Assembly (NCBI RefSeq): GCF_008933165.1
Contig: NZ_WBVQ01000001.1
Span: forward strand, 248,001-312,000
Length of the DNA stretch: 64,000 nucleotides
Direction of reading: 5' to 3'
DNA from: Phaeocystidibacter marisrubri
GTDB lineage: Bacteria; Bacteroidota; Bacteroidia; Flavobacteriales; Schleiferiaceae
Shown: piece by piece, positions 54,375 through 62,921 of the stretch
How positions within the stretch are numbered: the first letter of the stretch is position 1
Layout: every line of letters starts with the position of its first letter
The notes under the pieces: model-generated
Seen by the model: the letters and a program-made list of their open reading frames with translations, nothing else
Told to the model about the DNA's origin: nothing
Database searches by the model: none
Made by a program: the position numbers and the translations under genes

Positions 54375-55294
54375 GATTCTCGGTTTTGAACGTTGCGAAT
54401 AAAGATGTCATTCACACTTGGGATTACTTCCTCAAAGTGGTCTATGGTTGCAAGGGGAAGCAAGGCTTCCAGCAAGGCATTGGGTTTTGTGCCATCTGGC
54501 AGTTTTACCGTGGCTTCTCTATGGTCATGCCAAGAGTGATCGTCTACCAGGGTAAACGACTCTTTGATTTTTGACGTAACCTGATTTACATCTCCGACAT
54601 AAGCCACGCGATAGGTATTGGTTCGATAGTCGTCTTGAACCGATTTTAGAGGGCCTTCCAAGATTTTTCTCGATTTGTTAATCAATGCGATGTGATCACA
54701 AATTTCCTCCACACTTTCCATTCGGTGCGTTGAGAAAATGATGGTAGCACCTTCGTTGTTGAGGCGCTTGATTTCACTTTTGATCAATTCCGTATTGATC
54801 GGGTCGAAGCCGGTAAACGGTTCGTCGAAAATGAGGAGTTCTGGTTGGTGAAGAACGGTGACGATGAATTGAACTTTTTGGGCCATACCCTTACTGAGTT
54901 CTTCAATCTTCTTATCCCACCAATCAGTGATTTCAAAGCGTTCAAACCAATGCTTGAGCTTGGCTTTTGCTTCAGAGTTGGAAAGTCCTTTGAGTCGACA
55001 GAGATACATGGCCTGTTCTCCGACCTTCATTTTCTTATACAATCCGCGCTCTTCGGGTAAGTATCCAATTTTGCCAATGTCGTTGGCCGTTAGAGGTTTG
55101 CCGTTGAGTAGTAGTTTTCCAGAATCAGGTGCAGTGATCTGGTTAATAATGCGAATAAAGCTCGTTTTTCCAGCTCCATTAGGACCCAGCAACCCGAATA
55201 TGCTTCCTTTCGGAATTTGAAGACTTAGATCGGTAAGGGCGTGGTGGCCTTCGTAGGATTTGTTGATGGAAATCGCTTCTAAATGTGCGTCCAT
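54371..55294 (-). CDS. ABC transporter ATP-binding protein
   Basis: The 307-residue ATPase has Walker A GPNGAGKTS (37-45), signature ELSKGMAQKVQF, Walker B LLIFDEPFTGFDP and the H-loop STHRMESVEEI. A C-terminal extension of about 80 residues follows, as in NatA/DrrA-like ATPases. Partner of the permease gene it overlaps. First gene of the five-gene operon; a palindrome sits directly upstream. Confidence 0.96.
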   Translation of the reverse strand: MDAHLEAISINKSYEGHHALTDLSLQIPKGSIFGLLGPNGAGKTSFIRIINQITAPDSGKLLLNGKPLTANDIGKIGYLPEERGLYKKMKVGEQAMYLCRLKGLSNSEAKAKLKHWFERFEITDWWDKKIEELSKGMAQKVQFIVTVLHQPELLIFDEPFTGFDPINTELIKSEIKRLNNEGATIIFSTHRMESVEEICDHIALINKSRKILEGPLKSVQDDYRTNTYRVAYVGDVNQVTSKIKESFTLVDDHSWHDHREATVKLPDGTKPNALLEALLPLATIDHFEEVIPSVNDIFIRNVQNRES

Positions 55295-55301
55295 ATATTT
55301 T

Positions 55302-55345
55302 GTTGGTTATGGCTCTAAGTTAGCCATAGCCAACACTTCGTACAA
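55302..55345 (-). promoter_or_regulatory. Promoter with a palindromic operator upstream of the ABC operon
   Basis: A 13-bp inverted repeat (55302-55314 and 55322-55334, one G-T mismatch) has 7 bp between arms. On the minus strand TTG (55343-55345) is followed after 20 bp by TAACTTAG (55315-55322), one base off the -7 consensus. The -7 box therefore sits in the spacer of the palindrome, 20 nt before the ATG. This geometry fits repression by a dimeric regulator; no T-run follows, so it is not an ordinary terminator. Confidence 0.6.
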
Positions 55346-55360
55346 GTTTGAGCAATGCTA

Positions 55361-55939
55361 TTAAAACATTTCCGCAGAAAGTTTCATGGCTTGTTCAACA
55401 TGTCGTTGTGAATGAGCGAGTACAAATGCATACGCATCCCCCAATTTCAGCTTGAGCCATTTGCCCAATAGCGTTTGGACTTTGATGCGATTCCAGTTGT
55501 AGTCTTCTGTGGCTTTGATCAATCGCTCTAATTCAGCGCAATCTTGCGAGAATTTCTCAAAAACAACGTGCTCTACTAGTCGAGCTTTAGGGTCTTTTTG
55601 GTTCAACGGCACAAGGCTGTCGAAGGTCTTCATCTTGTATCGAATCACTCCATTTTTCGGACGCATGGCATTCGACATCAACTTGCCTATCCAACCCATT
55701 TTATAGGAAGATTGTGCCCGATCCGCCGAGTTTGCCTTTTCTTCTGCTCTTCGAAACGCTTTGATGTATTGCTCGTTGGTGAGGTTGATGTGCTCAATAC
55801 ACTGAAGAATACTCCATTGTTCCTCCGAAGGCTTGGCGTTGAGTTGCTCTGCTTCCAAGTAATAGAATGAGGTTTCTATTTGCTTTTGAAGTTGTTGAAG
55901 ATCATCAATAATGCGTTGCCCAAATTCGTGCTGAGTCAT
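55361..55939 (-). CDS. DinB-superfamily protein
   Basis: The 192-residue protein has the four-helix DinB/YfiT-like pattern with metal-binding-type His residues in CIEHINLTNEQYI and LAHSQRHVEQAMKL. Family members are putative metal-dependent hydrolases or thiol transferases; activity here is unknown. It lies 66 bp upstream of the ABC operon on the same strand, with the palindromic promoter between them. Confidence 0.85.
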   Translation of the reverse strand: MTQHEFGQRIIDDLQQLQKQIETSFYYLEAEQLNAKPSEEQWSILQCIEHINLTNEQYIKAFRRAEEKANSADRAQSSYKMGWIGKLMSNAMRPKNGVIRYKMKTFDSLVPLNQKDPKARLVEHVVFEKFSQDCAELERLIKATEDYNWNRIKVQTLLGKWLKLKLGDAYAFVLAHSQRHVEQAMKLSAEMF

Positions 55940-56079
55940 CTCTTTGTATTCAAATTAGAATAGGAGGACAAAAGTAGGTTGAATGGTCTAGACCTGATCA
56001 ACAATCAATGGGCGGATGAAGTTCAGAGTGATTTTAGGTTGAAGTGAGAAGATGTTTTTTACACCATTTTCTTTGTGCA

Positions 56080-56997
56080 TCACTTGAGGATGAACTCTTG
56101 TATAGATTGGTTGAGGTTGATAGGAAGATCGCTACTCTTAATGAGGATGTCACTTTCCTCGACTCCCATCTCTGTGAACCATTGGGTCCAATATGCTTTC
56201 AGTACTTCTTCTTCAAAAGGATTCTCTGGGTTTGGATTGAGGCCTAATAAGAGAATCTTGGTTCCATTCAAGTCATTGCCCGTTGGAAAGAATCCAAAAT
56301 CACGTCTTTCCATAATGGTTTTCCAATCGGAGGTGTTCAATCCTAGTTCTTTGAAAGTCTGACGGCCAATACTCATTCTTCGACCACCTTCAGATGCCAT
56401 CGAACGAGGGTGGTACATGTAGCCGTCTGTAAGTATGACGACAATGTTTTTCGCATTCGATCTCGTACAATAGTCCTTCACCCGACTTTTAAAGAATCGC
56501 CAAATATCGGAACCTATGAAGTGGTTGTCGGTTATGGCCTGATTGTAAATCTTAGCTGTGTTTTCGGCGTATTGAATTGGAATTTGGGCCAATACTTCAC
56601 GTGTGATAGTATTTCTATTTAGCTCAATCCGCAAGGCTGAAAGATGTCTGGCTATTTCCGGCTCGTGGGGAAGCGGATCGATGTATGTGCTCAGACGATC
56701 ATCTATTTGAATGATTCTCTTCTGCGCTACATGATGTTTAAATGCTCGAACAATGGAACCGATATGTCCCGTGTCCCTTTGATAGAACTCCATGGTTGGG
56801 TTCGGGTATTTTCCAGGATCAATCCTATCCGATAGATCAATCAGGATACTAATATTCAAATTGACACTCGGAGCGACGATCGATTCCTCAGGCATCATAG
56901 AAATTGCGCCATGCTGATCCATTGGACTCCCATAGTAAGGGAAGCTGGATGGTGCTGTCATCAACCCGGTGAACAGCAGAGTTATAGCTTTATACAT
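56080..56997 (-). CDS. Exported vWA-like protein
   Basis: The 305-residue protein has a probable signal peptide (1-18) and a von Willebrand A-like core: strand ISILIDLSDRIDP (about 50-62), a central helical part, and NIVVILTDGYMYHP (about 185-198) with the usual TDG. The metal site is incomplete: the DxSxS motif reads DLSDR. I recognise no specific family. It overlaps the coiled-coil membrane gene by 8 bp and is the last gene of a four-gene unit with TerB-like and TPR proteins. A role as an envelope-side partner of the membrane protein is inferred. Confidence 0.7.
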   Translation of the reverse strand: MYKAITLLFTGLMTAPSSFPYYGSPMDQHGAISMMPEESIVAPSVNLNISILIDLSDRIDPGKYPNPTMEFYQRDTGHIGSIVRAFKHHVAQKRIIQIDDRLSTYIDPLPHEPEIARHLSALRIELNRNTITREVLAQIPIQYAENTAKIYNQAITDNHFIGSDIWRFFKSRVKDYCTRSNAKNIVVILTDGYMYHPRSMASEGGRRMSIGRQTFKELGLNTSDWKTIMERRDFGFFPTGNDLNGTKILLLGLNPNPENPFEEEVLKAYWTQWFTEMGVEESDILIKSSDLPINLNQSIQEFILK

Positions 56998-58264
56998 CAG
57001 AATCAGGGTTAGAGCCGTAATACACTTGTTCTTGTTGATCGCCAGTTAGCTCGTATTTGTTCAAGTGAGCTTTTTCAACCTCATTGCAAGCTTGTACCAA
57101 TCGGGTTTTTTCATTTTCCATGAGTGAATGAGTGGTAGATATTCCTCGATTCCATCCATTCACATAGGAACTGTGGATCACCATGTATTTTTGTTTTGGA
57201 AAGATGAATCCATCAATTCGTCCTTGCAGCTCATGTACAACTTCATTGAGCGAAGCGATTTCAGCGGTTACAATTTCTACAGAAGTGGTCATTTCGCGGA
57301 GTCTGTTTTCGAAATTGAGTTTGTCTTCCTTCAGTTTTCGGATGAAGCGATTCACTTTATCCATGTTGTGGAACTCTTTCATGGTGAAGTCAAAAACAAG
57401 GCCCCAGATGAGGTAGACTACAAAACCAGCAAAGATGATTCCCCAGAATTGAGCATTTTGAAGAGCAAACCCCAAATTGTGAGCAGGAGAATTGAGGGTT
57501 CGTGTGAACTCATAAACGTTCTTGTCAATCTGGTAGGCAAGGATCACATCAAAAATAAAGGTGATGCCAATAAGGATGGCCACTTTTACAGTCGACTTGT
57601 TCTTCATAAACATGTGAATGAGATACCCTAGTCCCATAAATGCAAAGGGGATCGTGCAGACAAAAACTGCTTCTAGAAGTCCGTCGTTGAAGGCCTTGGA
57701 TAATGCTCGGGCATCAAAAATGGCGGCGGTAAGACTATCGGTTCTAAACTCCTTGAAGAAGGCGGAATAGGAAGCGGAAATGTAGAACACAAACAAGTAA
57801 ATCGAAATTGGAATCAGCACGGAAAGTCCGATGTAGAATTGAGCCTTTGGTCGCTTATCAGCTTGTAGTCCATGGCGAGCTGGATGGATTTTTACCGAAG
57901 CAATGTCTTGATCAATTTGTTGCGTTTTCGACTTCAAATTGTCACATTCCTTTTGCTTGATATCTCTGTAGGTCTCCTTTTTAATGATATCGGTGAGGAC
58001 TCGATTCTGTTGTTCTACGGTTGGTCGTTTTAATTCTTTTTGTTCATCCAAATTGCTACGGCATTCGTCCTTAACGGATTGATACAGATCCTCCAAACTT
58101 GCTGCAAAACTTGCCGCGCGTCCCATGGATACTCTAGAATCATCAAGGCCTCTATCGAAATATGACTCGCGAATACCTTTTGATTCAACAGTTGTTTTTT
58201 TCGCCTGGGGCTCATCAACGTGGTTGGGATAGATCAAGGTGAGATCTTTTAATGAATAGTCCAT
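56990..58264 (-). CDS. Four-TM coiled-coil membrane protein
   Basis: The 424-residue protein has an N-terminal cytoplasmic region with a predicted coiled coil (about 60-125), four transmembrane helices (about 141-166, 195-218, 226-245 and 273-292) and a second coiled coil (about 300-350), ending in a soluble tail with a conserved-looking KYMVIHSSYVNGW. I recognise no family. It is 9 bp after the TerB-like gene and overlaps the vWA-like gene. The architecture suggests a scaffold or channel in the inner membrane. Confidence 0.75.
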   Translation of the reverse strand: MDYSLKDLTLIYPNHVDEPQAKKTTVESKGIRESYFDRGLDDSRVSMGRAASFAASLEDLYQSVKDECRSNLDEQKELKRPTVEQQNRVLTDIIKKETYRDIKQKECDNLKSKTQQIDQDIASVKIHPARHGLQADKRPKAQFYIGLSVLIPISIYLFVFYISASYSAFFKEFRTDSLTAAIFDARALSKAFNDGLLEAVFVCTIPFAFMGLGYLIHMFMKNKSTVKVAILIGITFIFDVILAYQIDKNVYEFTRTLNSPAHNLGFALQNAQFWGIIFAGFVVYLIWGLVFDFTMKEFHNMDKVNRFIRKLKEDKLNFENRLREMTTSVEIVTAEIASLNEVVHELQGRIDGFIFPKQKYMVIHSSYVNGWNRGISTTHSLMENEKTRLVQACNEVEKAHLNKYELTGDQQEQVYYGSNPDSDV

Positions 58265-58273
58265 ATCAGAGGG

Positions 58274-58696
58274 TTATTTAAGTTCGAGTAATAAGGCGTC
58301 TTTACTGATCCCAGCCCTCACTTTTTCAATGAGATAATCCGCTAAGGCAGTTACATTCTCTTCTTTGAATTGAAACTTTCTAACATACTTGATGAGTGTT
58401 TCTCTTTCATCTGGCGTCACTTTTCCGTCGGCCCAAATCATACGGGTTAAATCGTAGAGATATTCCACACGGGTCTCTATAGAATCGGGGATGTCCAAAG
58501 AGCCGGTTGTAGATAGAAGAACGCGGTCTAGTTCTATCTCCGATATTCCTCTTTCTAAGGCGAACTGATAAAGGGTTTTCCATTCCTCAGCCGAAAAATC
58601 TCCATCTGTCATGGCCATTTGATAGAGGCGCAAAAAGTGTCCTTTGATTTCTGATGTAATCTTCATAGGTGGTTGATCTAGGTTAGTGTCTATCAC
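58274..58696 (-). CDS. TerB-like protein
   Basis: The 140-residue helical protein has two TerB-type acidic repeats, MAMTDGDFSAEEWKTLYQFA and MIWADGKVTPDERETLIKYV, matching the metal-binding helical domain of the tellurite-resistance TerB family. TerB-like proteins occur in membrane-associated stress and phage-response modules, often with vWA proteins, as here. The start could be 58696 (14-bp overlap with the gene upstream) or 58666. Confidence 0.85.
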   Translation of the reverse strand: MIDTNLDQPPMKITSEIKGHFLRLYQMAMTDGDFSAEEWKTLYQFALERGISEIELDRVLLSTTGSLDIPDSIETRVEYLYDLTRMIWADGKVTPDERETLIKYVRKFQFKEENVTALADYLIEKVRAGISKDALLLELK

Positions 58697-59735
58697 TCCA
58701 TCGTCTGAGCTCGAAGACGGAGTTAAATTTCAATTGTAGCAGTTTAAGGGCAGGCGGGTCTTCACTGAAGAAGTGGTATTCTTGCCTACCTTTCGCAATA
58801 TTGTCGATTGCATTTTGGAGTACTTCCAATGCGTCCTCTTTGGAGTCGAGATCGTTGATGAGGTTGATCCCCGCTAGATAGGATTCTGTGCTTTCCTTTC
58901 TTAGTCCAGCACACCATTGAGACAGGCCTTGGTTGAAGTGCAACTCCGGATGATCTACAAGTTCTAGTGCCTTTTGAACATATTCGATAGATGTGCTGAA
59001 GTCTCCAGCTTCATAAAACACCCAACTCGCATTGGAGTAGTTTTGCGCAGTTTCACGTGCTTCTGCATTCTCCCGTCTTTCCGTTCGGTAACTCTGAAAT
59101 GCATCAATCAGCCCACTAACACCTTCTGCAATGGCATCCACTTCGTTGGCTGTTTCTTCGGGTTGAATGTTTCCTTCCTCGGACTCGTTATTTTTCTTGA
59201 CAAGTGCTGTTACTTCTACATATAATGTCAGTCCTTCCCAAACATTCGGATTCTCAAAGCAGAGGTATAAGGTGGGCTGAATGGGGTCGTTTATCCGTAC
59301 AATTCCCTGAGAGTAGTTTTCACGAGTGCCAGTAGTCCAATGGCTGGAGGCAAGATGCTTACTGAATTGTATGGCGTTTGATTCGTCTGTCACATAGATG
59401 TTGCAACGAACATTTCCTTCTGGGACAGTCATTGAGTTAAATAGAGAGGAGGAAATCCCAGAGGGCTCTAATGCTTCAATGAGTTGAGAGAAGAGGTTTA
59501 GGCTTTCCGAAGAGCTCTCTTTCACCGCGCGAAATGCGTAATACCATTCAATGGTGTTTTCGGGGAGTGAAAGGGCTAAGTATGTGCGATTATCTCCAGT
59601 TCCAATTGCAGCTCTAGTGGAGTTGTTGAGGTAGAAAGACTGTGTTTGTTGAACTTTTACAATCTCAAGGTTGTCCTGTGCGTACGCAAAGAATGAGAGG
59701 GTAGATAAAAGAAGGGTGATTACAGGCAGTTTCAT
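58683..59735 (-). CDS. Exported TPR-containing protein
   Basis: The 350-residue protein has a signal peptide (1-19, SFFAYAQ), a beta-rich domain (about 25-180) of unknown type, a low-complexity acidic linker (about 185-205) and a C-terminal helical part with one or two TPR-like units (WVFYEAGDFSTSIEYVQKAL, then LHFNQGLSQWCAGLRKEST). Family unknown. It is the first gene of the unit with TerB-like, coiled-coil and vWA-like genes, after a 96-bp gap. Confidence 0.75.
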   Translation of the reverse strand: MKLPVITLLLSTLSFFAYAQDNLEIVKVQQTQSFYLNNSTRAAIGTGDNRTYLALSLPENTIEWYYAFRAVKESSSESLNLFSQLIEALEPSGISSSLFNSMTVPEGNVRCNIYVTDESNAIQFSKHLASSHWTTGTRENYSQGIVRINDPIQPTLYLCFENPNVWEGLTLYVEVTALVKKNNESEEGNIQPEETANEVDAIAEGVSGLIDAFQSYRTERRENAEARETAQNYSNASWVFYEAGDFSTSIEYVQKALELVDHPELHFNQGLSQWCAGLRKESTESYLAGINLINDLDSKEDALEVLQNAIDNIAKGRQEYHFFSEDPPALKLLQLKFNSVFELRRWSDRH

Positions 59736-59831
59736 AAGGAGGAGGTTTGTTTTGTAGGTGTAAGTACATGATAATCAGTTGTGTTGTGCGCTGGTTTTTT
59801 CCTAAGGGTAGGTATTTGTTTCCGAGATGCC

Positions 59832-60887
59832 CTATTGCATTTCCGCGTAATTGTCTGCAGATACTAATAAGACGGATTGGAAATCGTAGATCTGCTCAAG
59901 GCTCTCCAATGGATGGCGAGTTTCTTTTTTCTCCATATTGAAAGTTCCCAAATACTTGGTGGTACCGTTGAAGTGAAAGCGGCAGAGTGGTTTTCGATTG
60001 TTGTCGTCTAGTAGAACGCCGCAATAGGATTGGGTGTCTCTCATCGCGATTCGTTCAACGGGAATTTTGCGTCGAAGAATGGCCACTACAATTTTGAAGG
60101 CTTCGCTTTCTTCTTCCGTTGTTACTATTTTACTGACAGGCTCTGTGTCGATCTCTTCTTGCTGACGGATCTCCAACTCTTTGTTGAGTGCAGAATTTAG
60201 TCGGTCGTTTACCCGTTCGCTAATTGTTTGAGAGGCTGCTTTTTGAACCAGCTCCTGAAATTCGGTCATCACCTTTTCGGTTATCCTGCCAGAATACACT
60301 TTGGATGTTAATAGACGTACAAAACCAGGAGAGGGAGATTTGAGTTCTTCGTTGAATTGGTATTTCAATTCTTTGATATACTTCAAAGAACTCGCGTTGG
60401 TGAGAATGGTATCAACGTCAAAATTCGACTTGTGAAATTTTGCAATCTCGTTGATGGTGGCCTCTTTTACGTCGCAGATGTTGAATTCGAGAAAAGGCTT
60501 CTCGTCCATCTTATTTGCGTTTTCAAGATCGGTATAGAATCGAAATTCAATACCGTTGGTCAGAAGGGCAAAGCGCGTCTTCGTGGTGTGAAAGTATCGG
60601 AAGAGTTGTGAATTGTGAACATTCAAGTCTTCTTTCCAGTGCTTACATTCAATGATAAGAATGGGTTCTCCTTTTTGGAAGATGGCGTAATCTACTTTTT
60701 CCCCTTTCTTCAATCCGATGTCCGCCGTGTATTCAGGAATAACTTCGAGAGGATTGAAGGTGTCATATCCTAAGGAAGCAATGAAGGGGAGTACGAAGGC
60801 GTGTTTGGTAGACTCCTCAGTATGAATTTTCTCTTTTAGCTGTTCTATTTTTTCACCCAATGCTTTGAGTTGATTCTGTAATTCCAT
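59832..60887 (-). CDS. Orphan nuclease with type I restriction HsdR N-terminal-like domain
   Basis: The 351-residue protein starts with a short coiled coil (1-25), followed by an HSDR_N-like domain (about 25-150) with the PD-(D/E)xK residues Asp 66 in KVDYAIF, and Glu 80 and Lys 82 in LIIECKHW. A helical linker and a C-terminal domain (about 255-351) with PLCRFHFN follow. There is no helicase motor, methylase or specificity subunit nearby. The start at 60887 (MELQNQ) is chosen because an upstream extension would overlap the DUF3761-like gene in another frame. Similar stand-alone proteins are usually annotated type I restriction endonuclease; DNA cleavage is not proven. Confidence 0.85.
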   Translation of the reverse strand: MELQNQLKALGEKIEQLKEKIHTEESTKHAFVLPFIASLGYDTFNPLEVIPEYTADIGLKKGEKVDYAIFQKGEPILIIECKHWKEDLNVHNSQLFRYFHTTKTRFALLTNGIEFRFYTDLENANKMDEKPFLEFNICDVKEATINEIAKFHKSNFDVDTILTNASSLKYIKELKYQFNEELKSPSPGFVRLLTSKVYSGRITEKVMTEFQELVQKAASQTISERVNDRLNSALNKELEIRQQEEIDTEPVSKIVTTEEESEAFKIVVAILRRKIPVERIAMRDTQSYCGVLLDDNNRKPLCRFHFNGTTKYLGTFNMEKKETRHPLESLEQIYDFQSVLLVSADNYAEMQ

Positions 60888-60906
60888 GATTTCGTTTGTA
60901 TTAGAG

Positions 60907-61134
60907 TTATTTACACAACCAAACCCGCACGCCTCCGTGATGGGAGCAGGTGCCTGAGCCGGTAGATTTGCTGTAGGTGCCATCCTTACAAATTGCCCCT
61001 ATTCTCGAGCCTACGATGGAGTCGCATGGTACGGCATCTTTGAAGTAGGCATCTTCTGTTGGAGGAGATGCCGGATTGATAGAGCAGGTGACAAGGAGCA
61101 GTGTGAGGCTTATGTAATTCAGGTGTTGAAGCAT
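60907..61134 (-). CDS. DUF3761-like small lipoprotein
   Basis: The 75-residue lipoprotein has Cys 17 in LLVTC and a C-terminal mini domain ICKDGTYSKSTGSGTCSHHG then GGVRVWLC, the Cys/His-rich pattern of DUF3761 proteins. The function is unknown; in some bacteria the domain follows a nuclease or is secreted. It is 1 bp after the membrane protein gene and 19 bp before the nuclease gene. Confidence 0.8.
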   Translation of the reverse strand: MLQHLNYISLTLLLVTCSINPASPPTEDAYFKDAVPCDSIVGSRIGAICKDGTYSKSTGSGTCSHHGGVRVWLCK

Positions 61135-61135
61135 T

Positions 61136-62329
61136 TTAGTTGTAAGTGTTGATGGTGTATTTCAGTTTCCATCTGCCTCTTTCATATCGGAACACGAATT
61201 CTTCCACTGGTCGCATTCCTTTGAATTCGGTCTCTTGAAGTTTCAATCGTTCTCCGTATTCATCAAAGTGAACAGAGGTTTTAACCAGTCGAATGTTTTC
61301 TTCAAATAGAGTGGTGACTACGCATTCTGTAGCTGTACGTTCTTCTATTCGAGAAATAGAGAAGTCAACCTCGTTGGTATTGATGAATGCAAAGGAGAAA
61401 TCAATTTGAAGAGGAATCTCTTTTGTGATTCGGACATCCTTGTAGATGAAGGCGGCAGAATTGGATAACCAATAGGCGTGATAGGGATTCATAGGGTCCA
61501 TTTGAATTCCTGCCGCGCGAATACTCCTCTGGGTAGAAAGTGTGTTGAATCCATTCGTAAATACCATCCTATTTCGGTATCTCGAAGAAATTCGGTCAAA
61601 TGCCTTATATCTGTTGCTGATCTCTGTAAGGTTGGAAGGTGTTCCATTCTTTTCATGGAATTCTTGTAAATGATCGGCAGTAATCTTTTGTTCAAATTGA
61701 TCCAAGTATGCGCGAATCTGTTCATTGATGGTTTTACTGTCGAGTACAGGAAGGGTGTCGCGAAGTTGAATTACCAAAGGCTGGTTGGTAGGGAAGGAGT
61801 CGAAAGTGATGGTGGTGTCGATGTTCTCAAACTCGAACCTCAGCTTCAAAGGGAGCGCTTGATGGGTGTCATATTGGATGTCAAACTCTCCAGAGTTATT
61901 GGTGAGATCCGATTGATTGAGAAGAGCCGATGAGATTTTTACATCGGGAAGAGGGCGCTCGTTGTACATGACAAGTCCGCGAAGAGTAGAAGTACTATCG
62001 CAATTATCACGTATGATGATGGTGTTGGGATTGGAGAAGTAGGCGACTAAAAATACCGCGAGCCCGGTAACGATCTTAACAATGCCAGAAGCATTTAGCT
62101 TGAATGCTCCAGGTATGGCACTACCAAAGGAAGCTAATCCAATGGAGGCGCAAACTCTGAAAAGTCGGTACTGGCTCGCGGTGGGACAGGGAAGGAAGAG
62201 ACTGATAGAAATTATAAAAAGAATAATGACCAACCCTGACCATAAGGGAAGACTAGATCTCAGATGTTTGAGTCCGTAATGGATGTTAACACTTCCGAGC
62301 GCTAGGTATTTTGCCTTATAGTTTCGCAT
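61136..62329 (-). CDS. Membrane protein with carboxypeptidase-regulatory-like domain
   Basis: The 397-residue protein has three N-terminal hydrophobic segments (about 29-47, 57-75 and 82-98), then a beta-sandwich domain (about 113-195; TLRGLVMYNERPLPDVKISS, LTNNSGEFDIQ) of the carboxypeptidase-regulatory type. A C-terminal domain of unknown fold ends FRYERGRWKLKYTINTYN, a texture recalling NTF2/DUF-type tails. Function unknown. It lies between the TM2-like and DUF3761-like genes with gaps of 9 and 1 bp. Confidence 0.72.
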   Translation of the reverse strand: MRNYKAKYLALGSVNIHYGLKHLRSSLPLWSGLVIILFIISISLFLPCPTASQYRLFRVCASIGLASFGSAIPGAFKLNASGIVKIVTGLAVFLVAYFSNPNTIIIRDNCDSTSTLRGLVMYNERPLPDVKISSALLNQSDLTNNSGEFDIQYDTHQALPLKLRFEFENIDTTITFDSFPTNQPLVIQLRDTLPVLDSKTINEQIRAYLDQFEQKITADHLQEFHEKNGTPSNLTEISNRYKAFDRISSRYRNRMVFTNGFNTLSTQRSIRAAGIQMDPMNPYHAYWLSNSAAFIYKDVRITKEIPLQIDFSFAFINTNEVDFSISRIEERTATECVVTTLFEENIRLVKTSVHFDEYGERLKLQETEFKGMRPVEEFVFRYERGRWKLKYTINTYN

Positions 62330-62338
62330 TCAGATGAA

Positions 62339-62542
62339 TTACGGATTTGAAGTGTAGGCGTCGTATACGTTCCAGGCCCATATTCCAAAAGGAATGATGA
62401 TGGTCCATAGCAGAAAAAAGGCTGCAATTCCTCCTACAATCCAAATGAGGATGCCTTTTAGAACTTCACCTTTAATCAATTGACCGAGTCCCGGTATGAA
62501 GAAAGAGACGAGAGCTGGGAAAGAGTGGGTTTGTTTATTCAT
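62339..62542 (-). CDS. Small TM2-like membrane protein
   Basis: This 67-residue protein has the motif FFIPGLGQLIKGEVLKG, typical of TM2/DUF5683-like small membrane proteins, and two transmembrane helices (about 12-30 and 34-54), ending WNVYDAYTSNP. The start at 62542 (MNKQTHS) is chosen; a longer frame would run through the HNH gene. 23 bp downstream of the HNH gene. Confidence 0.78.
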   Translation of the reverse strand: MNKQTHSFPALVSFFIPGLGQLIKGEVLKGILIWIVGGIAAFFLLWTIIIPFGIWAWNVYDAYTSNP

Positions 62543-62565
62543 GACATTGATATTTATAGAATCAT

Positions 62566-62901
62566 TTATCGGGCTTTGATAATGCAGAAGTTGGAAGCGG
62601 GAGAGTCGTTTCCCTTTGAGCGATTGTTTTGCCATTGAAGCGGTTGAAGGTTGGAGATTTCGTCTCCGCCTCCTTTTGATACGGGAATGATGTGATCGAC
62701 CTCCCATCCGGTTCCATTGTCGATGGTATGGCCATATTTTTCGAATTCAATCCATGCGCCGCATGAATCTTTTCTTCTTTTGGAGGGATCTACTCCCGCA
62801 ACCACGGTGGCCTTTTTCCACACGGCTTCTATTCTTTCATCTGAGAATCGATCGCCGTGTGCGGTTGAGTTGGCCTTTCTTTTCATAAGAGGAGTTCGCA
62901 T
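62566..62901 (-). CDS. HNH endonuclease
   Basis: The 111-residue protein has the beta-beta-alpha metal motif WEVDHIIPVSKGGGDEISN then LQPLQWQNNRSKG, with Asp 69, His 70 and Asn 84 and the later Asn residues, and one Cys near 47. It is of the small stand-alone HNH type. Targets unknown. A second Met at residue 6 could be the start. It is 20 bp after the truncated gene at the right edge. Confidence 0.87.
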   Translation of the reverse strand: MRTPLMKRKANSTAHGDRFSDERIEAVWKKATVVAGVDPSKRRKDSCGAWIEFEKYGHTIDNGTGWEVDHIIPVSKGGGDEISNLQPLQWQNNRSKGNDSPASNFCIIKAR

Positions 62902-62921
62902 GTGTTAAAGGATATTTGAGG

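Noticed and set aside
60888-60983. N-terminal extension of the HsdR-N-like nuclease (MAPTANLPAQ...)
   Set aside because: It overlaps the end of the DUF3761-like lipoprotein in another frame; the conserved domain starts after Met 33 of that frame.
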